From NCBI GenBank assembly GCA_012511525.1, contig JAAZFW010000153.1:1-8756 (forward strand): a DNA stretch of 8,756 nucleotides, read 5' to 3'. Below the pieces are notes generated by a model. It worked only from the letters and a program-made list of their open reading frames with translations, did not search any database and was not told the origin of the DNA. Position 1 is the first letter of the stretch. Each line of letters starts with the position of its first letter. The DNA is from Clostridiaceae bacterium (GTDB lineage: Bacteria > Bacillota > Clostridia > Saccharofermentanales > UBA5734). A program made the translations under genes and the position numbers. Positions 1 through 6,209 of this stretch are shown here, one piece after another.

Positions 1-82
1 GGTCCGCAAAAGGAGCGGTGCCTTCCCGGACCAGGCGGGCCCCGGTCCAAGTGATGAGCTGTTCAGGTGTCAGGTTCAGCAT
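1..82 (-). CDS. murF: UDP-MurNAc-tripeptide:D-Ala-D-Ala ligase, 5' end only (MurF)
   Basis: This is the first 27 codons of a gene that runs off the left edge. The visible product begins MLNLTPEQLITWTGARLVRE, which resembles the N-terminal uridine-nucleotide-binding domain of MurF, and murF is the gene expected after murE in dcw clusters. MurF adds D-Ala-D-Ala to the UDP-MurNAc-tripeptide in the cytoplasm. The ATG at 82 is preferred because GAGGAAG (89-95 on the plus strand, read in reverse) sits 6 nt upstream. An in-frame ATG at 88 abuts that site and is less likely. The start lies inside the end of murE (20-nt overlap), suggesting translational coupling. No catalytic motif is in the window, so the call rests on the N-terminus and on position. 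Confidence 0.8.
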   Translation of the reverse strand, partial: MLNLTPEQLITWTGARLVREGTAPFAD

Positions 83-1550
83 GATCATCTTCCTCGAGCG
101 CTGCCAGGCAGGCGGCAGCGACTTCCGCGTCATCGAAATGGATGGTCCGGTCCTTGAAGATCTGGTAGTTCTCATGCCCCTTGCCGGCGATGACCACCAT
201 GTCGCCAGGCTTTGCTTCGCGAACGGCCCAGCAGATGGCGTCGGCGCGATCGGGGACGACTTCGTAGCGTCCGCCGGTTGGCGTGATGCCGGTGATGATG
301 TCGCGGATAATCGCGGCAGGATCCTCGGTGCGCGGGTTGTCGGACGTGATCACAGTCAGGTCGGCCAGCCGACCGGCGGTCTCGCCCATTTCGAACCGCC
401 GTGACCGCGCCCGGTCGCCGCCGTTGCCGAAAACGACGATCAGGCGGCCGCTGACATAGTCGCGCAGCGTCTCAAGCAGGTTTTCAAGGCTGGCTGCGTT
501 GTGGGCATAGTCAACAATCACCTGGAACGGCCGAAGCGTCGGGATCGGCTGGACGCGTCCAGGCACCGCGATCGTCGCCAGGCCGGCACGCACCGCGTCC
601 AGAGACGCGCCTGACAGCCCGGCGCACGCGATGGCCGCCAGGGCGTTGGTAACATTGAACCGGCCCGGCATGCCGACGAATACCTCGCCCTGGTACCAGG
701 GACTGATCAGGTTGAACCGGGTGCCGACCCGCTGGTCCTGGACTGCTTTTTCCAGGTTGTCCGCCCGCACATCCGCGTCCGGAGACAGCCCGTAGGTCAG
801 GCAGGGGCCCTGCACAGCCTGGCGCACGCGCGCGTACTGGGGGATATCCCGGTTGATCACGGCGTTGCGGCAAAGCCCGAACAACTTCAGTTTCGCGTTC
901 AGGTAGTCCTCCATATCGGTGTGCTCGCGCGGCCCGATGTGGTCATGGTACAAGTTGGTGAACGCGCCGGTGTAATAGGCGCAGCCATACACGCGGTCGA
1001 GCATCAGGCCCTGGGAAGACACTTCCATCACGCAGCTGTCCATCCCCTGCTGCACCATGTCGTCGAGCAGAGCCTGCAGATCATAAGACTCCGGCGTCGT
1101 CCGCGAGGCGTAGGTGATGTGATCGCCGATGATGTTGGCGACCGTGCCGATCAGGCCGACCCGACGGCCGGCGGCGGCCAGGATGGTGCGCGTCATGTAC
1201 GTCGAGGTCGTCTTGCCCTTGGTTCCGGTCAGGCCGATCAACTCCATCCGACCTGATGGGTGGTTGAAAAAACGGTCGGAGACATGCGCCAGCGCACGGC
1301 GCGTGTCCGCGACCCGGATCCACGGTACCGTCAGGCCTTCGACCGGCTTTTGCAGCAAAACGGCTGCCGCGGCCTGGCGCTGCGCCTGCAGGGCGTACTG
1401 GTGGCCGTCGGTCACAAAGCCCTCAATGCAGACAAAGAGCGCACCCTGGCGCGCTTTGCGCGAGTCATAGACGATCGTGTCAACCTCCAGGGACAAGTCG
1501 CCGCTGGTTTCGATGATGTCGAGTCCGTTGGTCAGTTCAGTCAAGGTCAT
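63..1550 (-). CDS. murE: UDP-MurNAc-L-Ala-D-Glu:meso-diaminopimelate ligase (MurE)
   Basis: This ATP-dependent amide ligase adds the third residue of the peptidoglycan stem peptide in the cytoplasm. The product is 495 aa, normal for the family. Visible motifs are DSRK near 29-32 (UDP-sugar domain), the ATP loop GTKGKTT at 109-115, TTPE at 151-154, EVSSQG at 176-181, NAK with Lys220 (the lysine expected to be carbamylated), MPGRFNVTNALAA at 294-306, VDYAHN at 346-351, DNPRTED at 404-410 and GKGHE at 456-460. In characterised MurE enzymes DNPR, with its arginine, goes with meso-DAP, while lysine enzymes differ there, so meso-DAP is inferred. The usual TxDHLDxHGT segment is replaced by YHDHIGPREHTDMEDY (201-216), a form I associate with clostridial MurE. 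AGGAGG (1557-1562) lies 6 nt before the ATG. It follows the PBP gene by 36 nt and overlaps murF. Confidence 0.96.
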   Translation of the reverse strand: MTLTELTNGLDIIETSGDLSLEVDTIVYDSRKARQGALFVCIEGFVTDGHQYALQAQRQAAAAVLLQKPVEGLTVPWIRVADTRRALAHVSDRFFNHPSGRMELIGLTGTKGKTTSTYMTRTILAAAGRRVGLIGTVANIIGDHITYASRTTPESYDLQALLDDMVQQGMDSCVMEVSSQGLMLDRVYGCAYYTGAFTNLYHDHIGPREHTDMEDYLNAKLKLFGLCRNAVINRDIPQYARVRQAVQGPCLTYGLSPDADVRADNLEKAVQDQRVGTRFNLISPWYQGEVFVGMPGRFNVTNALAAIACAGLSGASLDAVRAGLATIAVPGRVQPIPTLRPFQVIVDYAHNAASLENLLETLRDYVSGRLIVVFGNGGDRARSRRFEMGETAGRLADLTVITSDNPRTEDPAAIIRDIITGITPTGGRYEVVPDRADAICWAVREAKPGDMVVIAGKGHENYQIFKDRTIHFDDAEVAAACLAALEEDDHAEPDT

Positions 1551-1556
1551 GCCGGT

Positions 1557-1562
1557 CCTCCT
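1557..1562 (-). promoter_or_regulatory. Ribosome binding site of murE
   Basis: AGGAGG on the minus strand, 6 nt upstream of the murE ATG at 1550, fixes the start. It lies in the 36-nt gap after the PBP stop. I see no promoter or terminator in that gap, so murE is probably read from the mraZ promoter. Confidence 0.8.
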
Positions 1563-1586
1563 GCAGAATGCTTCTGACAGATCATT

Positions 1587-4007
1587 TTAGTCCGACGCGC
1601 CGCTTTGGGCAAGCTCTTCTTCGACCGCGGCAAAAATAACCTCGACCAGGTCACCGGGTTTCAGCCGGACCGTGACGGGAACATCGTCATCGGGGCTGGT
1701 TACATCCGGTTCGTCATCGTCGTCCGGTTCCGCGGGGGTGATCGTCGGCCCCGGTGTCGGGCTGACCTGCCGGTCAGGCCGTGCCGGCGGCGGATTCTGA
1801 CTGACCGCCAGGCCCAGACATTCGCCGCTGATCAGGATGTTGAGCCCGCTCTTTGCGGCCAGGGTCTGGCACTCGTTGACCGTCCGGCCGCTAAAGTCCG
1901 GGATCGCGATTTCTTCGACGACCGGCTCGCTCACCGGGTAAAGCACGACCAGGCCGCGGCTGTGCAGTTCGGTTCCGGCCGCCGGCCACTGGAACTTGAC
2001 CAGGGTGGCCTCGCCCATCGCCGCGTCACCGGCTTCGCCGCGCAGGCCTTGATCCGCCAGTTCGCGCAGCGCCTGGCCCAGTGTCAGGCCGCCGACATCC
2101 GGGACGGCCGTTTTGGCCATCAAGCGCGAGACATCCGTTTCGCGGTAGACGCGTTCGACCCCGAGGTATTCCAGCGTGCGCGAGACCACGGCGCCGCAGG
2201 TTTTGGCGGCTACCTTGGAGGTCAGTTCTTTGTCGACGGGCTTGTTCAGGACGATCAGAACCACAATTTCCGGGTTGTCAGCAGGGGCCAGCGCGGCAAA
2301 AGACAAGGTGTGGTCACCGAAATCATCGGTCGATGTGCTGGTCTTGCCGGCAACGGCATATCCTTCGACGTAGGCCGGCGAACCGGTCCCGTTCATCACA
2401 ACGCCTTCCATCAGGCTGCGCATGCGCGCCGCCGTCGTTTCAGAAATCACCTGGCGGACCGTTTCCGGCTTGACATCCTTGACCAGGTCTCCGGCGCTGT
2501 CCGTCACCGATTTGACGATCGCGGGCCGCACCAGCTTGCCGCCGTTGGCAAAGGCGCTGTAAGCGGCTGCCAGCTGCAGGGGCGTCACGGTCGAGGATTC
2601 GCCGTAGGACAAGGTCGCCATATCCAGCTCGGTCGGCTGGCTGTGCAGGATGCCCTGGCCTTCGGCCGGCAGGTCGATGCCCGTTTTGTCCATCAGGCCG
2701 AAGCTGCGGATATACGTATAGAAACGCTCGACCCCGAGGCTCAGGGAAAGCTGGGCGAAGACCGGGTTGCACGAACGCCAGAACCCCATCTCCAGGGTCT
2801 CATCGCCGTGGCCGCCGTGGCGGACGCAGTTGATCGTCCAGTTGAACAGCTTGAGCGGCCGGCAGGTGACGGTCGATTTCTCGTGGACCAGCGCTTCCTC
2901 GAGCGCCATCGCGGCCGTGAGCGACTTCATCGTCGAGCCGGGTTCATAGGTGTCCGAAATGACGCGGTTGCGCCAGACCTGGCCGGATAAGTACTCGATG
3001 GCGTCCTTGCTCTGGTCGTCCCAGGTTTTTGGGTCCTGACCGGGCGGGCAGGCTGTCGGGTTGCCGGAGTCGAAGTAGGGCCAGGAGGCCATCGCCAGCA
3101 CGGCACCGGTATACGGGTCCATGACGATCGCGCTGCCGCCTTCCTGGATCTCGTACAAGCTGACGGCTGACGCCAGCTCCTCCTGGAGGATCGTCTGGAT
3201 GTTGATATCGAGGTTCAGGACCAGGTTCTGCCCGTCCTGGGCCCTCAGGCTGGTCGGTACGGAAAACGGCAGGCTGCCCTGGCTCTCGTAGTTGTCGCGT
3301 TCGACATACGTGTAACCGGGCTGACCCGTCAGCAGGCTGTTGAACTGCAGCTCGATGCCCAGCTGGCCGACCAGCCGGCCTTCGTCATAGCGGCAAAAGC
3401 CCAGAACCTGGCTGGCCAGGCTGCCGTTGGTGTAATAGCGCCTCGCCTCCGTGTCGATGCGGATGCCGCCCAGCGTGTTGTCCTTGATGAAGGCGCGCAG
3501 CTTCTCCGCCTGCGCCCGCGGAACGTCCTTGGCCAGCTGCAGATAGGGCGCATCCTTCTTGGCCATCGCGGTCCGAACGTGTTCGATATCCAGTTCGAGG
3601 GCTTCGGCAATCCCGGCGGCTATGGTCTCGTCGGAAATGTCCTTCTTGATCGAATACAGGTCCTTGGGGGTGATGCCGATCCGGTGCACATAGGTTGTCC
3701 CCGCCAGCTCGACGCCGTTGCGGTCGTATACCGTGCCGCGGCGCGGCTCTTCGACGACCTTGTCATAATGGAGCGCAGCCGCCTTTTCGGCGTTGGCCGC
3801 GTAAGCGACAATCTGGATCTGGTAGAGCTGGTAAAGCAAGACGGCCGCGAACAGGCAAAGCAGGATGCCGAAAAAGACGATGCCGGGACGCCGGCTCGGT
3901 TTACGGCGCGGCCGGCGGGTCCTTTTGCCGGAGACTGCGGCGGCCCGGACAGGCCGCGGCCGGCTATTTTTCTGCCAGCGCGTGTCGCGAAACGGTTCCC
4001 TGGCCAC
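1587..4007 (-). CDS. Class B penicillin-binding protein with PASTA domains (FtsI/PBP2B/SpoVD type)
   Basis: This is a membrane-anchored D,D-transpeptidase that cross-links peptidoglycan, most likely at the septum. From the GTG at 4007 it is 806 aa: a basic cytoplasmic tail (1-41), one membrane segment (about 43-67), the PBP dimerisation domain starting with RRGTVYDRNG (about 89-98), and the transpeptidase domain. The active-site motifs are STMK (Ser358, Lys361), SCN (412-414) and KTS (555-557), where the family normally has KTG. Two PASTA repeats follow at about 635-690 and 702-796. The second is interrupted by an acidic, proline-rich insert (about 744-777). Cys382 and Cys394 occupy a region resembling the redox-sensitive cysteine pair of Bacillus subtilis SpoVD. 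The GTG at 4007 sits 1 nt after the ftsL stop (TGACGTG) with a weak AGGG upstream. A further in-frame GTG at 4070 would add 21 residues but overlaps ftsL by 62 nt and has no ribosome binding site. Being next to ftsL argues for a division role; SpoVD is the alternative. Confidence 0.93.
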   Translation of the reverse strand: MAREPFRDTRWQKNSRPRPVRAAAVSGKRTRRPRRKPSRRPGIVFFGILLCLFAAVLLYQLYQIQIVAYAANAEKAAALHYDKVVEEPRRGTVYDRNGVELAGTTYVHRIGITPKDLYSIKKDISDETIAAGIAEALELDIEHVRTAMAKKDAPYLQLAKDVPRAQAEKLRAFIKDNTLGGIRIDTEARRYYTNGSLASQVLGFCRYDEGRLVGQLGIELQFNSLLTGQPGYTYVERDNYESQGSLPFSVPTSLRAQDGQNLVLNLDINIQTILQEELASAVSLYEIQEGGSAIVMDPYTGAVLAMASWPYFDSGNPTACPPGQDPKTWDDQSKDAIEYLSGQVWRNRVISDTYEPGSTMKSLTAAMALEEALVHEKSTVTCRPLKLFNWTINCVRHGGHGDETLEMGFWRSCNPVFAQLSLSLGVERFYTYIRSFGLMDKTGIDLPAEGQGILHSQPTELDMATLSYGESSTVTPLQLAAAYSAFANGGKLVRPAIVKSVTDSAGDLVKDVKPETVRQVISETTAARMRSLMEGVVMNGTGSPAYVEGYAVAGKTSTSTDDFGDHTLSFAALAPADNPEIVVLIVLNKPVDKELTSKVAAKTCGAVVSRTLEYLGVERVYRETDVSRLMAKTAVPDVGGLTLGQALRELADQGLRGEAGDAAMGEATLVKFQWPAAGTELHSRGLVVLYPVSEPVVEEIAIPDFSGRTVNECQTLAAKSGLNILISGECLGLAVSQNPPPARPDRQVSPTPGPTITPAEPDDDDEPDVTSPDDDVPVTVRLKPGDLVEVIFAAVEEELAQSGASD

Positions 4008-4008
4008 G

Positions 4009-4590
4009 TCAGTCGCCCTGAACGCCGATGCTGATCGTCTTGAAATATTGCTCGATCGAGGCGAAGACACCGTTCAGGTAAGCGTCGTCCGACGCGCCTG
4101 ACCCGTCTCGGACAAAGACAATCCGGTCTGTATCCGGAACGTTGACGGCAACCTGCTGGCTGCGGGCCGGATCCTGCAGGCCCAGCCTGGCGATCGCCTG
4201 TTTGCGAATCTCGTCCAGGTTGGTCTGCTGCGCCAGTGCTTCCCGGATCTGGCCGCTCTCTTTTTGGTTTTTCTGAATTTCCAGCTCCATGGCGACAACC
4301 GCAAAGTTCCGTTCCAGGATCTTCGCCTGCCGATAGACCATCACGCCGAACGTGCCGGCTGTGAACAGGACGAGGAAAACCATCGTGGCCAAAAGGCGCA
4401 GGCGGCGCCGGGACAGCGCGCGCCGGACAGCCAGGGTACGCTGCTTCAGGATCTGATCGGCGTCCGGGGTCGCACTGACCGGTATCCGGCGCGTTTTGAT
4501 CGTCTCCGTCTCCCATGCGGGGCGGGTGGCCGGCCGGCTGGTGCTTTTCACGATCCGTTTCAGGGCCAGGTTGCCATCGAAAGCAGGCAT
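4009..4590 (-). CDS. ftsL: FtsL-like cell division protein (single-pass membrane protein with coiled coil)
   Basis: The product is 193 aa. It has a long basic cytoplasmic N-terminus (1-66, ending RRALSRRRLRL), one membrane segment (about 67-86), a coiled-coil-like stretch (about 88-125) and then LDEIRKQAIARLGLQDP (125-141), which matches the end of the FtsL/DivIC family fold. FtsL-type proteins act in the divisome with DivIC/FtsB and the septal PBP. Sequence conservation is low in this family, so the call rests on topology, coiled coil and position between rsmH and the PBP. The C-terminal 50 residues past the usual end of FtsL are not recognised. The start at 4590 is chosen because GGAGGG lies 6 nt upstream. 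An alternative ATG at 4608 overlaps the rsmH stop as ATGA and would add six residues, but has no ribosome binding site. Confidence 0.8.
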   Translation of the reverse strand: MPAFDGNLALKRIVKSTSRPATRPAWETETIKTRRIPVSATPDADQILKQRTLAVRRALSRRRLRLLATMVFLVLFTAGTFGVMVYRQAKILERNFAVVAMELEIQKNQKESGQIREALAQQTNLDEIRKQAIARLGLQDPARSQQVAVNVPDTDRIVFVRDGSGASDDAYLNGVFASIEQYFKTISIGVQGD

Positions 4591-4596
4591 AGGGGT

Positions 4597-4602
4597 CCCT
4601 CC
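4597..4602 (-). promoter_or_regulatory. Ribosome binding site of ftsL
   Basis: GGAGGG on the minus strand sits in the 14-nt gap between the rsmH stop and the ATG at 4590, at 6-nt spacing. It decides between that ATG and the in-frame ATG at 4608, which lies upstream of the site. Confidence 0.75.
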
Positions 4603-4604
4603 GT

Positions 4605-5570
4605 TCATACTGTCGGCGCGTGCGCTTCGAAGCAGCGCAGGCGTGCGCTTCTGGCGCGCGGGTTGTTTTTCTGTTCTTCGCTGTCGGCCGTCACAGGACG
4701 CCGGGTGACAACCTGTCCGGCCGAACGGCGGCCGCATGTGCAGACCGGGAAGTCGCGCGGACAGATACAGGGGTTTTCCAGGAGCCTGAAGGCCTGCTTG
4801 ACCAGGCGATCCTCCAGAGAATGGAAGGTGATGACGCACAGCCGCCCGTTTTCCGCCAGGAGGCCCGGAGCATCTCTCAGGAGCATTTCCAGGGCGCCCA
4901 GTTCGTTGTTGACGGCGATGCGCAAGGCCTGGAAGGTGCGCCGGGCCGGATGCTGGGCTTCGCGTTTTGACGCTGCCGGCATCACGCGGCTGACCAGGGC
5001 GGCCAAGTCCGCCGTGCTGGTGAAAGGCCGGGTCTGGCGCCTTGCCGCGATCGCCTGGCTGATCCGGCCGGCATAGCGCTCTTCACCGTAATCCGCGAGG
5101 ATGCGGCTGATCTCATGGGCCGGCCAGGTGTTGACGATCCCGGCGGCGGTCAGCGTATCGGCCTGGTCCATGCGCATGTCCAGAGGCCCGTCCGCATGGT
5201 AGCTGAAGCCGCGTTCCGCCTGGTCCAGCTGCCACGAGGAAACCCCGAGGTCAGCCAGGATGCCCTGGGCAGCAGGTCTTCCCTGCCCGGCCATAATCTG
5301 AGCCAAATCGCTGAAGTTGGCGTGCACCAGAATGCGTTGGGCCGGGCTGGGATGGCCCTGCAGGCGGCTCTTGGCCGCCTCGAGCGCGTCACGGTCCCGG
5401 TCAATGCCGATCAGGAGGCCGTCCGGACCAAGTCCGTCCAGAATCGAGGCGGCATGGCCGCCGCCGCCGAGCGTACAGTCGACGTAGCAGCCGTCCGGAC
5501 GGACCTGCAGCAGGCGAAGCACGTCCGCGGCGAGCACGCTCTGGTGGCCGAACTCACAATCCCTTGACAT
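4605..5570 (-). CDS. rsmH: 16S rRNA (cytosine-1402-N4)-methyltransferase (RsmH/MraW)
   Basis: RsmH uses S-adenosylmethionine to methylate N4 of C1402 in 16S rRNA, tuning decoding at the P site. The product is 321 aa, typical for the family. Motifs are GHQSVLAADVL at 8-18 (family start HxPVL), VDCTLGGGGHA at 30-40 (SAM binding), GIDRD at 55-59, ADLGVSSWQLD at 106-116, GFSYHADGPLDMRMD at 121-135, RTFQALRIAVNNEL at 211-224 and FHSLEDRLVK at 249-258. A CxC...CxC cluster (268-279, within NPCICPRDFPVCTCG) is common in Bacillota members and may bind a metal. The ATG at 5570 is the most upstream possible start because an in-frame TGA lies 12 nt before it. It overlaps mraZ by 17 nt and has no clear Shine-Dalgarno, so translation probably depends on coupling to mraZ. 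Confidence 0.96.
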   Translation of the reverse strand: MSRDCEFGHQSVLAADVLRLLQVRPDGCYVDCTLGGGGHAASILDGLGPDGLLIGIDRDRDALEAAKSRLQGHPSPAQRILVHANFSDLAQIMAGQGRPAAQGILADLGVSSWQLDQAERGFSYHADGPLDMRMDQADTLTAAGIVNTWPAHEISRILADYGEERYAGRISQAIAARRQTRPFTSTADLAALVSRVMPAASKREAQHPARRTFQALRIAVNNELGALEMLLRDAPGLLAENGRLCVITFHSLEDRLVKQAFRLLENPCICPRDFPVCTCGRRSAGQVVTRRPVTADSEEQKNNPRARSARLRCFEAHAPTV

Positions 5571-5988
5571 CGAAACGTGTCAGGTCGACGCCGGCCAGCG
5601 AGCCCTGCTCCTCCTTCTGTTCGTCGTAGAAGGTCTTGGCGCAGATCTCGAGTTTGTCGATCATGTCGATGAAGCAGATTTCGTCGCCGCGTCTGACCTG
5701 AATATGCGACCAGAGCTCGTCACTGACCGAGATGCGGCCCTGGCTGTCCAGTTCGCAGGTCATGGCCTCGCCGATCAAAAGGCGTTTCAGGCGGCGGACC
5801 TGGGGGTCCGTGCCTGACAGCTGGCCCAGCTGTTCGCGGATCAGGGTGAACTGCTCCGGGGAATACGCGGACAGGTAGCCGTCGTCCAGGCTGAGTGTCA
5901 CAACCAGAGAAGCCCCGATCGTGCCGCGCAGGCGTGCCGGTACAAAGACACGTCCCTTGGCGTCGATGGTGTGTGTAAAACGGGCCAT
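5554..5988 (-). CDS. mraZ: MraZ, AbrB-fold transcriptional regulator of the dcw cluster
   Basis: The product is 144 aa, the usual MraZ size, with the two expected SpoVT/AbrB-like halves: DAKGRVFVPARLR at 9-21 and DSQGRISVSDELW at 81-93. MraZ forms ring-shaped oligomers that bind repeated GTGG-type boxes upstream of its own gene and, in studied species, represses (or in some cases activates) the dcw operon. Candidate boxes are present upstream here. The ATG at 5988 is chosen because GGAGGTGA lies 4 nt upstream and the protein then starts MARFTHTIDAKGRV, as in the family. The longer frame from 6015 would place the ribosome binding site inside the coding region. It is the first gene of the operon and its 3' end overlaps rsmH. 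Confidence 0.96.
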   Translation of the reverse strand: MARFTHTIDAKGRVFVPARLRGTIGASLVVTLSLDDGYLSAYSPEQFTLIREQLGQLSGTDPQVRRLKRLLIGEAMTCELDSQGRISVSDELWSHIQVRRGDEICFIDMIDKLEICAKTFYDEQKEEQGSLAGVDLTRFDVKGL

Positions 5989-5992
5989 GTCC

Positions 5993-6000
5993 TCACCTCC
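5993..6000 (-). promoter_or_regulatory. Strong ribosome binding site of mraZ
   Basis: GGAGGTGA, a full match to the consensus anti-Shine-Dalgarno complement, sits 4 nt before the ATG at 5988. It rules out the longer open frame that begins at 6015. Confidence 0.85.
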
Positions 6001-6020
6001 CTGTCCGCGCCGCAATTAGC

Positions 6021-6066
6021 GCCACGATTACCCACTGTTAATCCTTTTTTTGCTACATTTCACCAC
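6021..6066 (-). promoter_or_regulatory. Candidate MraZ operator boxes (GTGG repeats)
   Basis: On the minus strand GTGGG (6031-6035) and GTGGC (6021-6025) are spaced by exactly one 10-nt period. A further GTGGT (6062-6066), part of AAGTGGT, lies 31 nt upstream, close to three periods. MraZ is known to bind GTGG/TGGG-type repeats at about 10-nt period upstream of mraZ. The boxes fall between the predicted promoter and the mraZ start, a position suited to autorepression. Two clear adjacent boxes are fewer than in the best-known operators, so this is a likely but unproven assignment. Confidence 0.5.
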
Positions 6067-6075
6067 TTGATTGTC

Positions 6076-6104
6076 ATTTTACACGCAAACCGAACAGAAT
6101 GCAA
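6076..6104 (-). promoter_or_regulatory. Candidate sigma-A promoter for mraZ and the dcw operon
   Basis: The minus strand has TTGCAT (6099-6104) and TAAAAT (6076-6081) separated by 17 nt. The -10 matches the consensus at five of six positions and the -35 at three of six. The start of transcription would be near 6069, giving a leader of about 80 nt that carries the GTGG boxes and the mraZ ribosome binding site. It lies downstream of the probable terminator, as expected for the promoter of a new unit. Confidence 0.5.
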
Positions 6105-6136
6105 TCGAGCCGGGATTGAACATCGCAATGTCACGC

Positions 6137-6181
6137 AAATGTAACAAACCCGTCAGGTTTCTGGCGGGAAACCGGACGGGT
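6137..6181 (-). terminator. Probable intrinsic terminator after the lgt-SEDS unit
   Basis: CCCGTC (6149-6154) pairs with GACGGG (6175-6180) and GGTTT (6156-6160) with AAACC (6169-6173), around an 8-nt loop, with one A/G mismatch inside the stem and an extra outer A-T pair (6148/6181). Read on the minus strand the stem is followed by TTTGTTACATTT. The plus-strand exit is not T-rich, so the orientation fits ending transcripts from the lgt-SEDS side. The interrupted T tract makes it moderate rather than strong. Confidence 0.6.
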
Positions 6182-6190
6182 CCGTGCGGT

Positions 6191-6208
6191 CAGCGGCTTT
6201 GGCCGCTG
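6191..6208 (-). repeat. GC-rich hairpin directly after the SEDS gene stop
   Basis: A perfect 7-bp inverted repeat, CAGCGGC and GCCGCTG around a 4-nt loop, begins 1 nt past the TAA at 6210-6212. No T tract follows it in either direction, so alone it would not be a classical terminator. It may protect the 3' end of the mRNA or help the larger hairpin just beyond it. Confidence 0.5.
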
Positions 6209-6209
6209 C

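Noticed and set aside
1605..2990. 461-codon open frame on the plus strand opposite the PBP gene
   Set aside because: It lies wholly antisense to a clear PBP coding region, resembles no family I know and is rich in Arg, Gln and Gly. Long antisense frames of this kind are common in GC-rich genes.
3620..4516. 298-codon minus-strand frame spanning the ftsL/PBP junction
   Set aside because: It is a shifted frame across two well-supported genes, with composition (Arg, Pro, Gly, Ser) typical of a shadow.
4591..4839. N-terminal extension of the ftsL frame into rsmH
   Set aside because: It overlaps conserved RsmH sequence and lies upstream of a good GGAGGG ribosome binding site that points to the ATG at 4590.
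5989..6015. Nine-codon extension of mraZ
   Set aside because: It would put the GGAGGTGA site inside the coding region, and MraZ proteins normally begin at the equivalent of MARFTHTID.
6001..6050. Alternative promoter TTAACA-17-TAATTG close to mraZ
   Set aside because: The -35 is good but the -10 matches the consensus at only two of six positions. The TTGCAT/TAAAAT pair upstream is more convincing.
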